DNA of 64,000 bases from contig JAIXQD010000019.1 of NCBI GenBank assembly GCA_027485855.1, forward strand, positions 210,256-274,255. The letters are read 5' to 3'. The position numbers and the translations under genes were made by a program. Positions 35,067 to 44,425 of the stretch are shown here, one piece after another. The notes beneath the pieces were generated by a model that did no database searches, had not been told where the DNA came from, and saw nothing but the letters and a program-made list of their open reading frames with translations. Each line of letters starts with the position of its first letter. Position 1 is the stretch's first letter. The stretch comes from Rickettsiales bacterium (lineage in GTDB: Bacteria > Pseudomonadota > Alphaproteobacteria > G027485855).

Positions 35067-36617
35067 ATGACCCAAAAACCAAACCCACCCAATTTTGCGC
35101 AACAGCTTTGGCTTGCTCAGCTTATTGGCTATGAAGATACCGCCGCGCTCACGCAGCGCATTCAAGCGCAGCACACCGCCGAATATGTGGCGCAAACAGC
35201 GCAGCCCTTGCCGGCTCTTACTGTTAATGCATTGCTGCAACCGCTGGCCAACGGCAAATATCTGCACCAAAGTGCAAAATTTTGGCTGGCGCTGCCACAA
35301 ATAAAAGCCGAGCTGGAAAAAGCCGGCGTTCAATCGGCGTTGCATAGCCTTTTGCTAAGCCCGCTTCCGGGTGGTAATGTCAACGACACTTTGCTGCATT
35401 ATGCCGAGCGCCAGCGCGAGCTACTTAAAAATATCTTTGTTGCCGATTTATGGCGCGGCGAGCTACAAGCCTTTGAGGATATTTATTACCGCACACGGCC
35501 TGAATCGCGCACGCAGCATAAAGGCATAGCGCTACGCCGCGACATTGCCAATTTAAGCAACAAAACCATTCGTGAAGATGCCTATGAGGCCGCCGGCCTT
35601 AAGCATGATGATTTGGTCAATATCCTGAAGCGTGAGTTTTTTGAAACCACCGATGCAAAAGCGCTGCACGCGCTTGATGCTAAAATGCAGGCTAAAGGCC
35701 AGCGCATTGAAAAAGAAGATTTTCTGATGCCCTGCCTGACCCATTTCGATGACTCTATCGGCGAAGGCGTGTTTTTATTTGCTGCGGCTTGGAGCAACTT
35801 TAAATCTATCCATGCTTTCTTAGAAAGTCGGGGCGAGCGCCTCAGCCGCGATGATTTGCTGCGCCATACGGGTGATGGTCTTTCAGCGTTTGAGCTGTGT
35901 TTATCGCGCGATGTTTTGTATTTTCTGTTTGTGCCCGAATATTGGGTGGGCTACCCCGAAGAGGTCACCGACCTTTGGCAACTTATCCCCGCGAGCAAAC
36001 GCGCCGATGTGTTAGCGCTTGATGGCCGCCCCTTTGATTTTGCCAGCTTCCTACAAAAAGTAGAGGACCTGACTTTTGCCAAAGGGTTAGACCTTAACAA
36101 TATCAGCAAGGCCTATTTATTTCAGCCGATGCAAACGGTGCAAAGCAAGGGCGGCCAGCGGCGCGAGCCCTTAGCCCTGCCCGCCGTTTGGCAAAAAATG
36201 GACCAAATTGCTGTTGCCCTTGCCGCACGCGGCGAAAAAATTACGCTGGCCGATTTGCGGCAAAATATTGGTCACAAGCCCATCAATTATTTATTGGTGG
36301 CCGCCAACAGCAATAATTTTGATAAGGTTTTAAGCCTGTTGCAGCAAAGCGGTGAGGCCCTGCGCACGGCCGATTTGCTTTTGCCGCAAGCCGATGGCCA
36401 AACGGTTATTGCGTCGCTTGGTCATGAGGAAAAACTAGAAATGGTTTTCCGCCCACAATTATGGGTAGGACGCAGCACTGAATTGCGCCAGCTCTGGGCG
36501 GGTGTGCCCGCGCCCTATCAGGCGCAGGTTGATTTCCCCGCGGTTTTAGCGCAGGTGAATATGCTGACCTTGCGCACCTTGCCGCGCTCTGGCCTGCATG
36601 ATTTATTTGAGCCATAG
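35067..36617 (+). CDS. Large LW-type repeat protein (relative of the 13-15 kb pair)
   Basis: 516-aa protein made of degenerate helical repeats. The repeat core reads like an ankyrin hairpin followed by an LW-rich helix. Examples: LSRDDLLRHTGDGLSAFEL then YWVGYPEEVTDLWQLIP (about 270-315); ADLLLPQADGQTVIASLG then LWVGRSTELRQLWAGVP and YQAQVDFPAVLAQVN (about 435-500). Weaker units occur earlier (LLHYAERQRELLKNIF then LWRGELQAFEDIY). The last unit is the one shared with the proteins at 13183-15001. No signal peptide, so probably a cytoplasmic scaffold. Third to fourth gene of a tightly packed operon (gaps of 18 and 6 bp). Confidence 0.75.
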   Translation: MTQKPNPPNFAQQLWLAQLIGYEDTAALTQRIQAQHTAEYVAQTAQPLPALTVNALLQPLANGKYLHQSAKFWLALPQIKAELEKAGVQSALHSLLLSPLPGGNVNDTLLHYAERQRELLKNIFVADLWRGELQAFEDIYYRTRPESRTQHKGIALRRDIANLSNKTIREDAYEAAGLKHDDLVNILKREFFETTDAKALHALDAKMQAKGQRIEKEDFLMPCLTHFDDSIGEGVFLFAAAWSNFKSIHAFLESRGERLSRDDLLRHTGDGLSAFELCLSRDVLYFLFVPEYWVGYPEEVTDLWQLIPASKRADVLALDGRPFDFASFLQKVEDLTFAKGLDLNNISKAYLFQPMQTVQSKGGQRREPLALPAVWQKMDQIAVALAARGEKITLADLRQNIGHKPINYLLVAANSNNFDKVLSLLQQSGEALRTADLLLPQADGQTVIASLGHEEKLEMVFRPQLWVGRSTELRQLWAGVPAPYQAQVDFPAVLAQVNMLTLRTLPRSGLHDLFEP

Positions 36618-36623
36618 GCTGTT

Positions 36624-37775
36624 ATGCTGCGGCTTGATTGTTATTTTGCGCAAACAGCCACAATCAAAGCGACTTGGGCGCAAAATGCGGCCCTGACCAA
36701 AAAGGCGCCAAAAAATAATAGCCCAAAAAATGCCAGCTTAAAGAATATCAGCGAAGAATTATGGCTGGGCGAAACCATCGATTTACTGGCACGCACACAA
36801 CGCGGTCAACAGCTGCTGAAAAAAGCCGCGGCCTATGGTTGGTCGGTGGCCAGCGCCGACCGCCACCCCGATATTATGGCGCTGTGCGATACAGCCACAA
36901 AAACTATTTATCTGACCAATCATTTTTCAGCATCCGTCAATGCTGTGTGTTTAGCGCATGAGCTGACCCATGCCTGGCAAGATATTTATGGGCTAAACGA
37001 TAAGCCACAAAGCCTTGCGAATAGTATCGTCATCAATCGTTTTGCTGAAGCACAAGCCACCAGCGAAGAGCTGATTACGGCCGTGGCGCTGGCCAAACTT
37101 GGCTACCCGCAAGCGCTAGAGAGCCAACGCAACACAACAGCTGATGGTTTTGGCGATAAAGCGCAAATGATTTTGAGCAAGCCCAATATCATCAGCCAAA
37201 ACACGCTCAGAAAGCTGCATCTGTTATGGTTTGCGCGAGATGAGCTGATTGATTATTACGACAATGCCGAACTGAGCTTTCAACGCACGCACCTGATGCG
37301 CCGCAAGCAACATACGCCCGCCGACTGCAGCGAGTTTTTGCAAGACATGATGCGCGACCCATTTGGGCGCAGTTACCTTACCGATAATTGGCTTAAGCAG
37401 CATTGGCCCATTTTAGCGCAAGGCTGGTTGCAGCCGCAAACACAAGCAGAGGTTAAACAACGCCACACCCAGTTGCGGCTTGATCTAGCACAACAGGGTT
37501 TTGCGCAGGCGCTGATGCAGGCGCTTGGCCCCGCAGCAGTTGGCGAATTAAGCGCCAGTGACGCACAAATAATTTACCAAGCCCAGCAAGATTTGCCGCA
37601 AAGGCTGAGCGATTATTTGCACATTATAAAATTATCGGGTAACCAGCCCGAACATCGCGACTTTTTGCTAAAAGAGCTACAAGAGGCTGAAAGCCAATTA
37701 GCGGCACAGCCCGCGGCTGCACGCTATGTGCGCCAGCTACAGCAAAAAGCCCAGCAACATCTGGCTATGCCATAG
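36624..37775 (+). CDS. Putative zinc metallopeptidase (DUF6782-like)
   Basis: 383-aa protein with VCLAHELTHAWQD, an HExxH zincin motif at residues 112-116, preceded by IMALCDTATKTIYLTNHF, as in alphaproteobacterial DUF6782 proteins. A downstream RFAEAQATSEEL could supply the third zinc ligand (Glu). N-terminal ~45 residues are basic and disordered; the C-terminal ~150 are helical and Gln/Ala-rich. No signal peptide. It closes the cluster, making two zincins in one operon (the other is fused to VWA at 28820). Family assignment is from memory of motif layout and is moderate. Confidence 0.75.
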   Translation: MLRLDCYFAQTATIKATWAQNAALTKKAPKNNSPKNASLKNISEELWLGETIDLLARTQRGQQLLKKAAAYGWSVASADRHPDIMALCDTATKTIYLTNHFSASVNAVCLAHELTHAWQDIYGLNDKPQSLANSIVINRFAEAQATSEELITAVALAKLGYPQALESQRNTTADGFGDKAQMILSKPNIISQNTLRKLHLLWFARDELIDYYDNAELSFQRTHLMRRKQHTPADCSEFLQDMMRDPFGRSYLTDNWLKQHWPILAQGWLQPQTQAEVKQRHTQLRLDLAQQGFAQALMQALGPAAVGELSASDAQIIYQAQQDLPQRLSDYLHIIKLSGNQPEHRDFLLKELQEAESQLAAQPAAARYVRQLQQKAQQHLAMP

Positions 37776-37807
37776 CGGCTTAGATTAGCTGAACACCGTC
37801 GGCAGCA

Positions 37808-38515
37808 TCAGCGCGCCAGTAAAATCTGATAGTATAAATACAGGTTAGGGAAGCGGCTGGTATAGTCAAAACAACCTCTGTCCAAACCAGATGCACTGGG
37901 TATCGTCTGAGGAAAAGAATAGGCAAAGCTGCCCGTGAAGGGTGAATGAAGATGGGTGCCACCCACGACCGGCGGCGCGCCGCTTGGGTTAGGGTTGCCC
38001 AGCTGATTATTAATTTCGATGCACAGGTTTTGCCGCATAATGGGCGTTACATAAACTAAATCATTAGCAGATGTGCCAATGCCGGTGCCTCGATAACCTG
38101 CGGTTATCAACATTTGGCTATACCATGCCGCAGTAGAAGGAGCGGGCAATTGCAAAAATCCTGTGCCCGGGGGTGAAAACTTTGGTGTAACACCGCCGCC
38201 CTCTGGACGATAAACATGACAGCTGAAATCGGCCGGCGCATCTGGATTGGTATGGTCCCGATTAGCCAAAGGGTTGGCAAAACTGATTTGTGAAAAATCA
38301 CAGCCATTGCCGAGCACACGTTGCACCCCTAACTTGACGTCATTGCCAATGGCCATGACGGCGGCAACTGTGGTTCTGTCTTCCTCTGTTGTATTGCTGG
38401 CCGTAAAGCCGCCACTACCAGAGACAAGGGCGGCAACCAACACCGCCAAAACTGCCACAACAAATAAAATGGGGCCGATGGCTATGCCTTGTTGGTGAGA
38501 TCTTTGTAGTTTCAT
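37808..38515 (-). CDS. Pilin-like secreted/membrane protein, tandem paralogue 2
   Basis: 235 aa. A short basic leader ending QQG is followed by a hydrophobic helix (IAIGPILFVVAVLAVLVAAL) and a Ser/Gly/Thr-rich start of an extracytoplasmic domain. Four cysteines (in NGCDF, FSCHVY, LCIEINNQLG and RGCFDY) are conserved with the neighbour. The N-terminus recalls type IV pilins, but the FTLIE consensus with Glu5 is absent, so processing by prepilin peptidase is unproven. Start: ATG 38515 gives exactly the same leader length as the paralogue. The GTG at 38533 right after the upstream stop is an alternative. Confidence 0.65.
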   Translation of the reverse strand: MKLQRSHQQGIAIGPILFVVAVLAVLVAALVSGSGGFTASNTTEEDRTTVAAVMAIGNDVKLGVQRVLGNGCDFSQISFANPLANRDHTNPDAPADFSCHVYRPEGGGVTPKFSPPGTGFLQLPAPSTAAWYSQMLITAGYRGTGIGTSANDLVYVTPIMRQNLCIEINNQLGNPNPSGAPPVVGGTHLHSPFTGSFAYSFPQTIPSASGLDRGCFDYTSRFPNLYLYYQILLAR

Positions 38516-38533
38516 CCCCCTTATTATACACAC

Positions 38534-39244
38534 TCAGCGCGCCAGCAAAATCTGATAGTATAAATGTAAGCCTGCCTCGCGGCTGGTGTAATCAAAACAG
38601 CCTCTGTCCATACGCGATGGGTTGGGTAATGCCGTTGGAAACCCATAGGCAAAGCTCCCCGTAAATGGGGCATGAGAATGGGTATGTGACAAAATCGGTG
38701 GTGCACCACTTGGGTTAGGGTTGCCGAGCTGGTTGTTAATTTCCATACACAGGCTCTGCCGCGTAATGGGCGTTACATAGACTAAATCATTAGCAGCCGT
38801 GCCAATGCCAGTGCCCACAAAACCTGCGGTGACCAGCATTTCGCTGTAAATCGCTCGGGTAATTGTCCAGTACCCTACTTGCTCCAAACCTGTTCCTGCT
38901 GGCGACACTTTTGGTATAACGCCGCCGCCCTCTGGCCGATAGACATGACAGCTAAAATCGGCCGGCGCATTCGCATTGGTCATATCCTGACGCGACAAAG
39001 GATTGGCAAAACTGATTTGTGAAAAATCGCAGCCATTGCCCAGCACGCGCTGCAGCCCAAGCCTGACATCATTACCAATGACCATGACGGCGGCCGCCGT
39101 GGTTCTGTCCTGCTCGGTTGTGTTGCTGGCCGTAAAACCACCGCTGCCAGAGGCAAGGGCGGCAACCAACACCGCCAAAATCGCCACAACAAATAAAATG
39201 GGGCCGATGGCAATGCCTTGTTGCTGCCGTTTGCGCGCTGTCAC
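38534..39244 (-). CDS. Pilin-like secreted/membrane protein, tandem paralogue 1
   Basis: 236 aa, same design as the next gene: basic leader (TARKRQQQG), hydrophobic helix, then a domain with four matching cysteines and shared blocks ISFANPL, ADFSCHVYRPEGGGV, NDLVYVTPI, INNQLGNPNPSGAPP and a common C-terminus YYQILLAR. The two genes are a tandem duplication with little spacing. The variable stretch (about 115-135) differs most. Not part of a recognisable pilus operon here. Confidence 0.65.
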   Translation of the reverse strand: MTARKRQQQGIAIGPILFVVAILAVLVAALASGSGGFTASNTTEQDRTTAAAVMVIGNDVRLGLQRVLGNGCDFSQISFANPLSRQDMTNANAPADFSCHVYRPEGGGVIPKVSPAGTGLEQVGYWTITRAIYSEMLVTAGFVGTGIGTAANDLVYVTPITRQSLCMEINNQLGNPNPSGAPPILSHTHSHAPFTGSFAYGFPTALPNPSRMDRGCFDYTSREAGLHLYYQILLAR

Positions 39245-39255
39245 TTAAACCCGTC

Positions 39256-39978
39256 TTAATACATATGCTGGCCGCCATTGATGGATAGGGTCGAGCCGGT
39301 AATAAAGCCCGCCTCATCGGCCACCAAGAACATAACGCCACGGGCAATTTCATCGGCCTGACCAAGACGGCCCACCGGAATACGCGCAATAATTTTTTCA
39401 AGCACATTGGGTGGCACGGCGCGCACCATGTCGGTATCGATGTAGCCGGGGGCAATGGCATTAACCGTGATGCCCTTGGCCGCGCCCTCTTGTGCGAAGG
39501 CTTTGGTAAAGCCATGAATGCCCGATTTTGCCGCCGCATAATTGACCTGACCATATTGCCCAGCCTGACCATTGACCGAGCCAATATTCACAATGCGGCC
39601 AAAATTGCGCGCCCGCATAGAATCGATCACCACCCGCGACATGTTGAAACAAGAGGTAAGATTGGTGGCAATCACTTCTTGCCATTGCTCGGGGGTCATT
39701 TTGTGCAAAGTCGTATCGCGGGTGATGCCGGCGTTATTAACCAAAACATCAACTGGCCCCAAATCGGCAGTAATTTTTGCCACAGCCGTTTGACAGGAGG
39801 TAAAATTAGACACATCCCAAGAATAGGCAGCAATGCCTGTTGCCGCCGAAAAAGCTTTGGCGCGATCATGGCTTTGCGCATAGCCTGCCGCAACCTTATA
39901 GCCGGCCTTGTGCAGAGTTTCAGCAACGGCAGCGCCAATACCACGAATACCGCCCGTTACAATTGCCACTCTACTCAT
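39256..39978 (-). CDS. phaB: Acetoacetyl-CoA reductase (SDR family)
   Basis: 240-aa short-chain dehydrogenase. Cofactor motif TGGIRGIG, NNAG motif LVNNAGITRDTT, catalytic Ser in IGSVNGQAGQYGQVNY with YxxxK (YAAAK), and the PhaB-type stretch APGYIDTDMVRAVPP..VLEKIIARIPVGRLG. This set is the TIGR01829/PhaB pattern rather than FabG, so the likely reaction is NADPH-dependent reduction of acetoacetyl-CoA to 3-hydroxybutyryl-CoA for polyhydroxyalkanoate. No phaA or phaC is in the window. FabG is the alternative. Confidence 0.88.
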   Translation of the reverse strand: MSRVAIVTGGIRGIGAAVAETLHKAGYKVAAGYAQSHDRAKAFSAATGIAAYSWDVSNFTSCQTAVAKITADLGPVDVLVNNAGITRDTTLHKMTPEQWQEVIATNLTSCFNMSRVVIDSMRARNFGRIVNIGSVNGQAGQYGQVNYAAAKSGIHGFTKAFAQEGAAKGITVNAIAPGYIDTDMVRAVPPNVLEKIIARIPVGRLGQADEIARGVMFLVADEAGFITGSTLSINGGQHMY

Positions 39979-40112
39979 GAAAGCCTCGCTGGTTAGAAAA
40001 CTCTAGCTCAGCTTGTGCCGCAAGTTTTGGTTATGTGCAAGCAGTTGATGTGCTGCCCTGCAACAAAGGGGGGGCTTATTTTACCGAATGGCCATTTTAC
40101 CCATGACCTGTT

Positions 40113-40424
40113 TTACCCGAGGCGGCGCCGGAATAAATCCGCCAAATCAAGGATCTGCTGCTCGCGCTCCTCGATGGAGCTTTGCAACAGCCGCAAAGTG
40201 GCCGCCCTTAAATGCGCCTCGACAATTTCGGCCTCGACGGCACGCAAAGCCGCCCTGATGGCAGCCAGCTGAATAATAATGTCACGACTGGCGCGGGTGT
40301 CGGCAATCATTTTTTTGACGCCCTCAATTTGCCCGGCCACACGGTTTAGCCGTTTAATTTGTGGGGTGTGGTCGATTTTTTGCACCGGTGAATCACCCAG
40401 CTTATTATTATTTTTCTTTTTCAT
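40113..40424 (-). CDS. CsoR/FrmR-like (DUF156) regulator lacking the ligand cysteines
   Basis: 103-aa helical repressor-type protein with the DUF156 core: KRLNRVAGQIEGVKKMI, then DIIIQLAAIRAALRAVEAE and a C-terminal helix. In CsoR/FrmR proteins the second helix begins with a Cys (RxCxDIL) that binds Cu(I) or formaldehyde; here the segment is RASRDIII, and the second Cys (HxxHC) reads HLRAAT. There is no Cys at all. The His in VEAHL is kept. The sensing chemistry must differ (RcnR-like metal, or lost). Starts 134 bp upstream of phaB on the same strand, with a ~200-bp leader before it. Confidence 0.8.
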   Translation of the reverse strand: MKKKNNNKLGDSPVQKIDHTPQIKRLNRVAGQIEGVKKMIADTRASRDIIIQLAAIRAALRAVEAEIVEAHLRAATLRLLQSSIEEREQQILDLADLFRRRLG

Positions 40425-40633
40425 GAAGCAGGCTCCAGCAAAAGGGGCATAAACTGCAAATGACTAAACCTATGATTGTAGGTGCATCTGCATAGTTTTT
40501 GCACTGAAGGAATATATACTTATGCAGGCGAATGTCCAGTTAAGAATATAAGTTTTTTATATTGGTCGCATTAACAGCCGTTGGTTGCGCCCGCGCATCT
40601 AATTAATCGGTTATAATTGCACGCTCTTAAAAG

Positions 40634-41383
40634 TTAATGACCAAAAATTAAACCCGCTTTACTTGCATCTTGACTTGTCTGGGAAGCGCCCAAATTTATT
40701 GTGGTAATAAGCGTTGCGGCTGAATTGTTACCGGCGCCTGCTTTAATTCTAAAGGCCGCTTCGGCTAAACCGGCCTGCATAGGTGTTAACAAACGCACTG
40801 CCGTTAAATAATCAAAAAATGGGCGCACACCTTGTAGTGAAATGGCCACATCGCCCGCTATGGCTGGCGCAAGGCTCAGCTGACCCCAAATACGAATATT
40901 GCTTAAAGCGAGTGCGGCCTTAATGTCGGGGCTGATTTTATTATCACCCAGTAAAATAAGTCCCTCATTTTGCCACAGGCCAAGTTGTGGATATTTTGGC
41001 GACTGACTGAAAAATGGCGGCAAGCGCAGCGAAAAATCCTGCCCGCCATGCCATTGCAACACCGCCTGCCCCATAAAAGCCGTCAGCACGGGTTGCTGCT
41101 GATAGGAAACAGCCAAATTCTCCCAACGTGCCTGCGCACGATATTGCACAATATCGGCAAGGCCACTGTGCAAAATAAGATTATCGGCAGAAAATTCTAG
41201 TATTTGATTTTGCCAGCGCGGTTGTTGCAGCTCAAAATGCCACGCCAGCGGAAAGCCGCTATAGCTGATGCGGGCGGGCTGAAATTGCTGCTGTATAAAC
41301 GCCTGCGCCAACCACAACAGCGCAAAATAAACGCCCACATAAAAGATAATAGCGCACAGTAAAAATTTAAGCGGTGGCCACAT
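40634..41383 (-). CDS. DUF2125-like membrane-anchored protein
   Basis: 249 aa from ATG 41383, which overlaps the efflux pump gene by 17 nt (an earlier ATG at 41449 would lie deeper in that gene). N-terminal TM (FLLCAIIFYVGVYFALLWLA), then a periplasmic beta-rich domain containing the YSGFPLAWHFEL motif typical of DUF2125. The C-terminal ~30 residues are Thr/Ser/Ala-rich. Function unknown; coupled to the RND pump genes. Confidence 0.68.
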   Translation of the reverse strand: MWPPLKFLLCAIIFYVGVYFALLWLAQAFIQQQFQPARISYSGFPLAWHFELQQPRWQNQILEFSADNLILHSGLADIVQYRAQARWENLAVSYQQQPVLTAFMGQAVLQWHGGQDFSLRLPPFFSQSPKYPQLGLWQNEGLILLGDNKISPDIKAALALSNIRIWGQLSLAPAIAGDVAISLQGVRPFFDYLTAVRLLTPMQAGLAEAAFRIKAGAGNNSAATLITTINLGASQTSQDASKAGLIFGH

Positions 41384-44300
41384 AGCGGCGTCGCTTGGTA
41401 AGCCAAATATAGGCCGAGGGTACAATATAAAGGGTGAGCAATGTGCCAAATGTCATGCCGCCCACAATGCACCAGCCAATTTGCTGGCGGCTTTCAGCGC
41501 CAGCGCCTGCGGCATAAGCCAGTGGCAATGCACCTAGCACCATGGCGCCCGTAGTCATTAAGATGGGGCGCAAGCGAACAGACGCAGCCTCGATGACGGC
41601 TTCTTTGGCGTCCTTGCCCTTAACCCGTGCCTGATTAGCAAACTCTACAATCAGAATACCGTGCTTGGTAATAAGGCCAACCAAGGTAATGATGCCTATC
41701 TGGCTATAAACATTCATACTGCCTGCGGTAAGCCACAAGGTGAATAAAGCGCCGGCCACAGCCAATGGCACTGATAACATAATCACCAGCGGATCAAGGA
41801 AGCTTTCATATTGCGCCGAAAGCACCAGATAAATAAATACCAGCGCCAGTAAAAACACCATCATGAGCGCGCCCGAGGCCGAGCGGAACTCGCGCGATTG
41901 TCCGGTATAATCAATCAGCGCTTTTTCGCCTATCACTTCTTTGGCGGTGGCCTCCATAAAATCAAGCGCGTCACCCATAGCCATGCCTGGTGCCATGCCG
42001 GCCGATATGGTTGCCGCACGCAATTTGTTAAAATGGTTGAGGCTGCCAGCGGTGGCCACTTCAGCGACATTGACCAAATTACTGAGCGACACCATTTGCC
42101 CGTCTTTGCTGCGCACATAAATATTAGTGAGATCTCGCGGGCGCTCACGCGCTGAGGGCGCCAATTGCACAATGACATCATATTGGAAAACATCTTGTCG
42201 AAAGCGCGTAACCTCGCTGCTGCCAACAAGTGTTTGCAAGGCCTCACCAATGGCGGCGACATCAACGCCCATGAGTGCTGCTTTGTCGCGGTCGATGCTG
42301 AAGCGCAATTCAGGCTTGGTCATTTTTAAATCAATGTCAGGGTTGGTAATACCCGGATTTTGCGCAAGCTTAGCCGCGATTTGCTGCATTTGTGCATCAA
42401 GCTCTTCATAGGTGCCGGTGGTTTGTATAACCATTTCTAAGGGCTGTTTGCCCAGCTCAGCACCTAATGCCGGCGGGCTAAGCGGAAAAGCCAAAACACC
42501 TGGCATGGACATAAAGCTACCAAACAACATGCCAATAATGGCTTGCGCCGGCATATTGCGGTTTTCCCATGGGGTGAGACCCAAAAAGGAAATGCCCTGA
42601 TTAATTTGCGGCGCGCCACTAATGGTGAAAAAGCGGATTTGCTCGGGGATGTTGCTATAAATCGCTTCAATCTGGCGGCTATATTGATCGACATATTCAA
42701 TGCTTGAGCCTTCTGGCGCAATCATAAAGCCGATGGCGATGCTGCGATCTTCGACCGGTGATAATTCTTGCGGCAAGAGGGTAAAAAACCCAGCGCCAAT
42801 ACCGGCAGTGACAATAATAACAGCAACAACCCGCTTGGGTGCGGCCAACACGGCGCGCAAAGTTTGCGCATAGCTACTGGCTAAATGATTGAGCCAATCT
42901 TCGATACGTTGGCTCCAAGCGGGTGATGCGGTATGCCGCAATAATTTGCTGCACATCATGGGCGTCAGCGTAAGCGCCACAAAGCCCGACACCACCACCG
43001 CGCCCGCTAAAGTGAGTGCAAACTCGGCAAATAATTTACCGGTGCGGCCTTCGCTAAAGGCCATGGGCGTATAGACAGCGGCCAAGGTGATGGTCATGGC
43101 GATGACGGCAAAAACAATTTCACGCGAGCCTTTAAGCGCGGCGTCTATGGGCGTCATGCCTTCTTCAATGTGGCGGTAAATATTTTCTAGCACCACAATG
43201 GCATCATCAACCACAAGCCCCACCGCCAGCACGAGGGCCAAAAGCGTAAGCGTGTTAATGGAAAAACCCAGCAAAGCCATAATAGCAAAAGCGCCAATCA
43301 GCGATATGGGGATGGTAATGAGCGGAATAAAAGTAGCGCGCACCGTGCGCAGAAAAAAGAATATAACCAAAACCACCAAGCCAACCGCCTCGAGGATAGT
43401 GCCATAAACAGCCGCAACCGAGCGGGCAATAAACAGCGATGCATCATAGGCCAACTCAATGCGCATGCCATCGGGCAGGCGCTTTTGTATTTCTGGCAAT
43501 TGGGCGCGCAAGGCGCTGCCAATTTCAAGCGGGTTGCCGGTCGATTGCTTGACCACCCCCAAGGCCACAGCTGGCTGGCCATTAAAACGCGCCACCACAC
43601 GCTCGTCGGCGGCGGCCTTTTGAATGAGCGCGACATCGCCCAAGCGCACCAGCGTTTTGCCATCGTCCTTGATGATGATTTGTGCAAATTCTTCAGGGGT
43701 ACGTAAATCGGTACTGCCCGACACGCTAAACTCGCGCCACTGGCTTTCAATACGACCTGCCGGAATATCGATATTTTGCCGTCTTATCGCGGCAAGCATC
43801 TCGCCCACGGTCAGATTATAGCTGGCCAGTTTATCGGCATCGGCCCAAACGCGCATGGCCGTGCGGCGTTCGCCAAAAATGGGCACGCTGGCCACGCCTG
43901 GCAAAGTTTTAAGCTGGTCGCGCACTTGCCGCTCGGCAAAATCGGTAATTTCAAGCGGTGTGTGGCGCGTGCTGGCAAAGGCTAAATAAATAATGGGCTG
44001 CGCATCGGCTTCAACCTTAGCCACAATCGGCTCATCGACGCCATTGGGCAAATCGCCGCGCACACGCGCCACGCGATCGCGGGTGTCGGCCGCAGCGGCA
44101 TCGGCATCACGCCCGGGCTTAAAGCGCAAAGTAATTTGGCTTGATTGCTCGCGGCTGATGGAGGACATAAAATCAATGCCCTCAATACCCGCCAGTGAAT
44201 CTTCCATAATTTTAGTGACTTGTGTTTCCATAATATCGGCACTGGCGCCACGATAAAATGTTTCAACCGTCACGGCGGGCTCGTCGGCATTGGGGTATTC

Positions 44301-44405
44301 GCGCACACTGAGGCGGTCATAGGCAATAAAACCTAAAAGCAAAACCAGCAGGTTTAGCACAATGGCAAAAACCGGCCGACGAATGCAAAACTCAGGAAGG
44401 GTCAT
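41367..44405 (-). CDS. RND efflux permease (HAE1 family, AcrB-like)
   Basis: 1012-aa protein with 12 TM segments in two halves and two large periplasmic loops. Start FCIRRPVFAIVLNLLVLLLG and YPNADEPAVTVETFYRGAS are family signatures. The TM4 proton-relay motif VLAVGLVVDDAIVVLENIYR has the Asp pair. GLITKHGILIVEFANQAR marks TM10. It exports hydrophobic compounds with the periplasmic adaptor encoded 20 bp upstream. No outer-membrane TolC-type gene is in the operon. Substrate unknown. Confidence 0.95.
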   Translation of the reverse strand: MTLPEFCIRRPVFAIVLNLLVLLLGFIAYDRLSVREYPNADEPAVTVETFYRGASADIMETQVTKIMEDSLAGIEGIDFMSSISREQSSQITLRFKPGRDADAAAADTRDRVARVRGDLPNGVDEPIVAKVEADAQPIIYLAFASTRHTPLEITDFAERQVRDQLKTLPGVASVPIFGERRTAMRVWADADKLASYNLTVGEMLAAIRRQNIDIPAGRIESQWREFSVSGSTDLRTPEEFAQIIIKDDGKTLVRLGDVALIQKAAADERVVARFNGQPAVALGVVKQSTGNPLEIGSALRAQLPEIQKRLPDGMRIELAYDASLFIARSVAAVYGTILEAVGLVVLVIFFFLRTVRATFIPLITIPISLIGAFAIMALLGFSINTLTLLALVLAVGLVVDDAIVVLENIYRHIEEGMTPIDAALKGSREIVFAVIAMTITLAAVYTPMAFSEGRTGKLFAEFALTLAGAVVVSGFVALTLTPMMCSKLLRHTASPAWSQRIEDWLNHLASSYAQTLRAVLAAPKRVVAVIIVTAGIGAGFFTLLPQELSPVEDRSIAIGFMIAPEGSSIEYVDQYSRQIEAIYSNIPEQIRFFTISGAPQINQGISFLGLTPWENRNMPAQAIIGMLFGSFMSMPGVLAFPLSPPALGAELGKQPLEMVIQTTGTYEELDAQMQQIAAKLAQNPGITNPDIDLKMTKPELRFSIDRDKAALMGVDVAAIGEALQTLVGSSEVTRFRQDVFQYDVIVQLAPSARERPRDLTNIYVRSKDGQMVSLSNLVNVAEVATAGSLNHFNKLRAATISAGMAPGMAMGDALDFMEATAKEVIGEKALIDYTGQSREFRSASGALMMVFLLALVFIYLVLSAQYESFLDPLVIMLSVPLAVAGALFTLWLTAGSMNVYSQIGIITLVGLITKHGILIVEFANQARVKGKDAKEAVIEAASVRLRPILMTTGAMVLGALPLAYAAGAGAESRQQIGWCIVGGMTFGTLLTLYIVPSAYIWLTKRRRYVATA

Positions 44406-44425
44406 GGCTGCCTACAATTCTGCTG

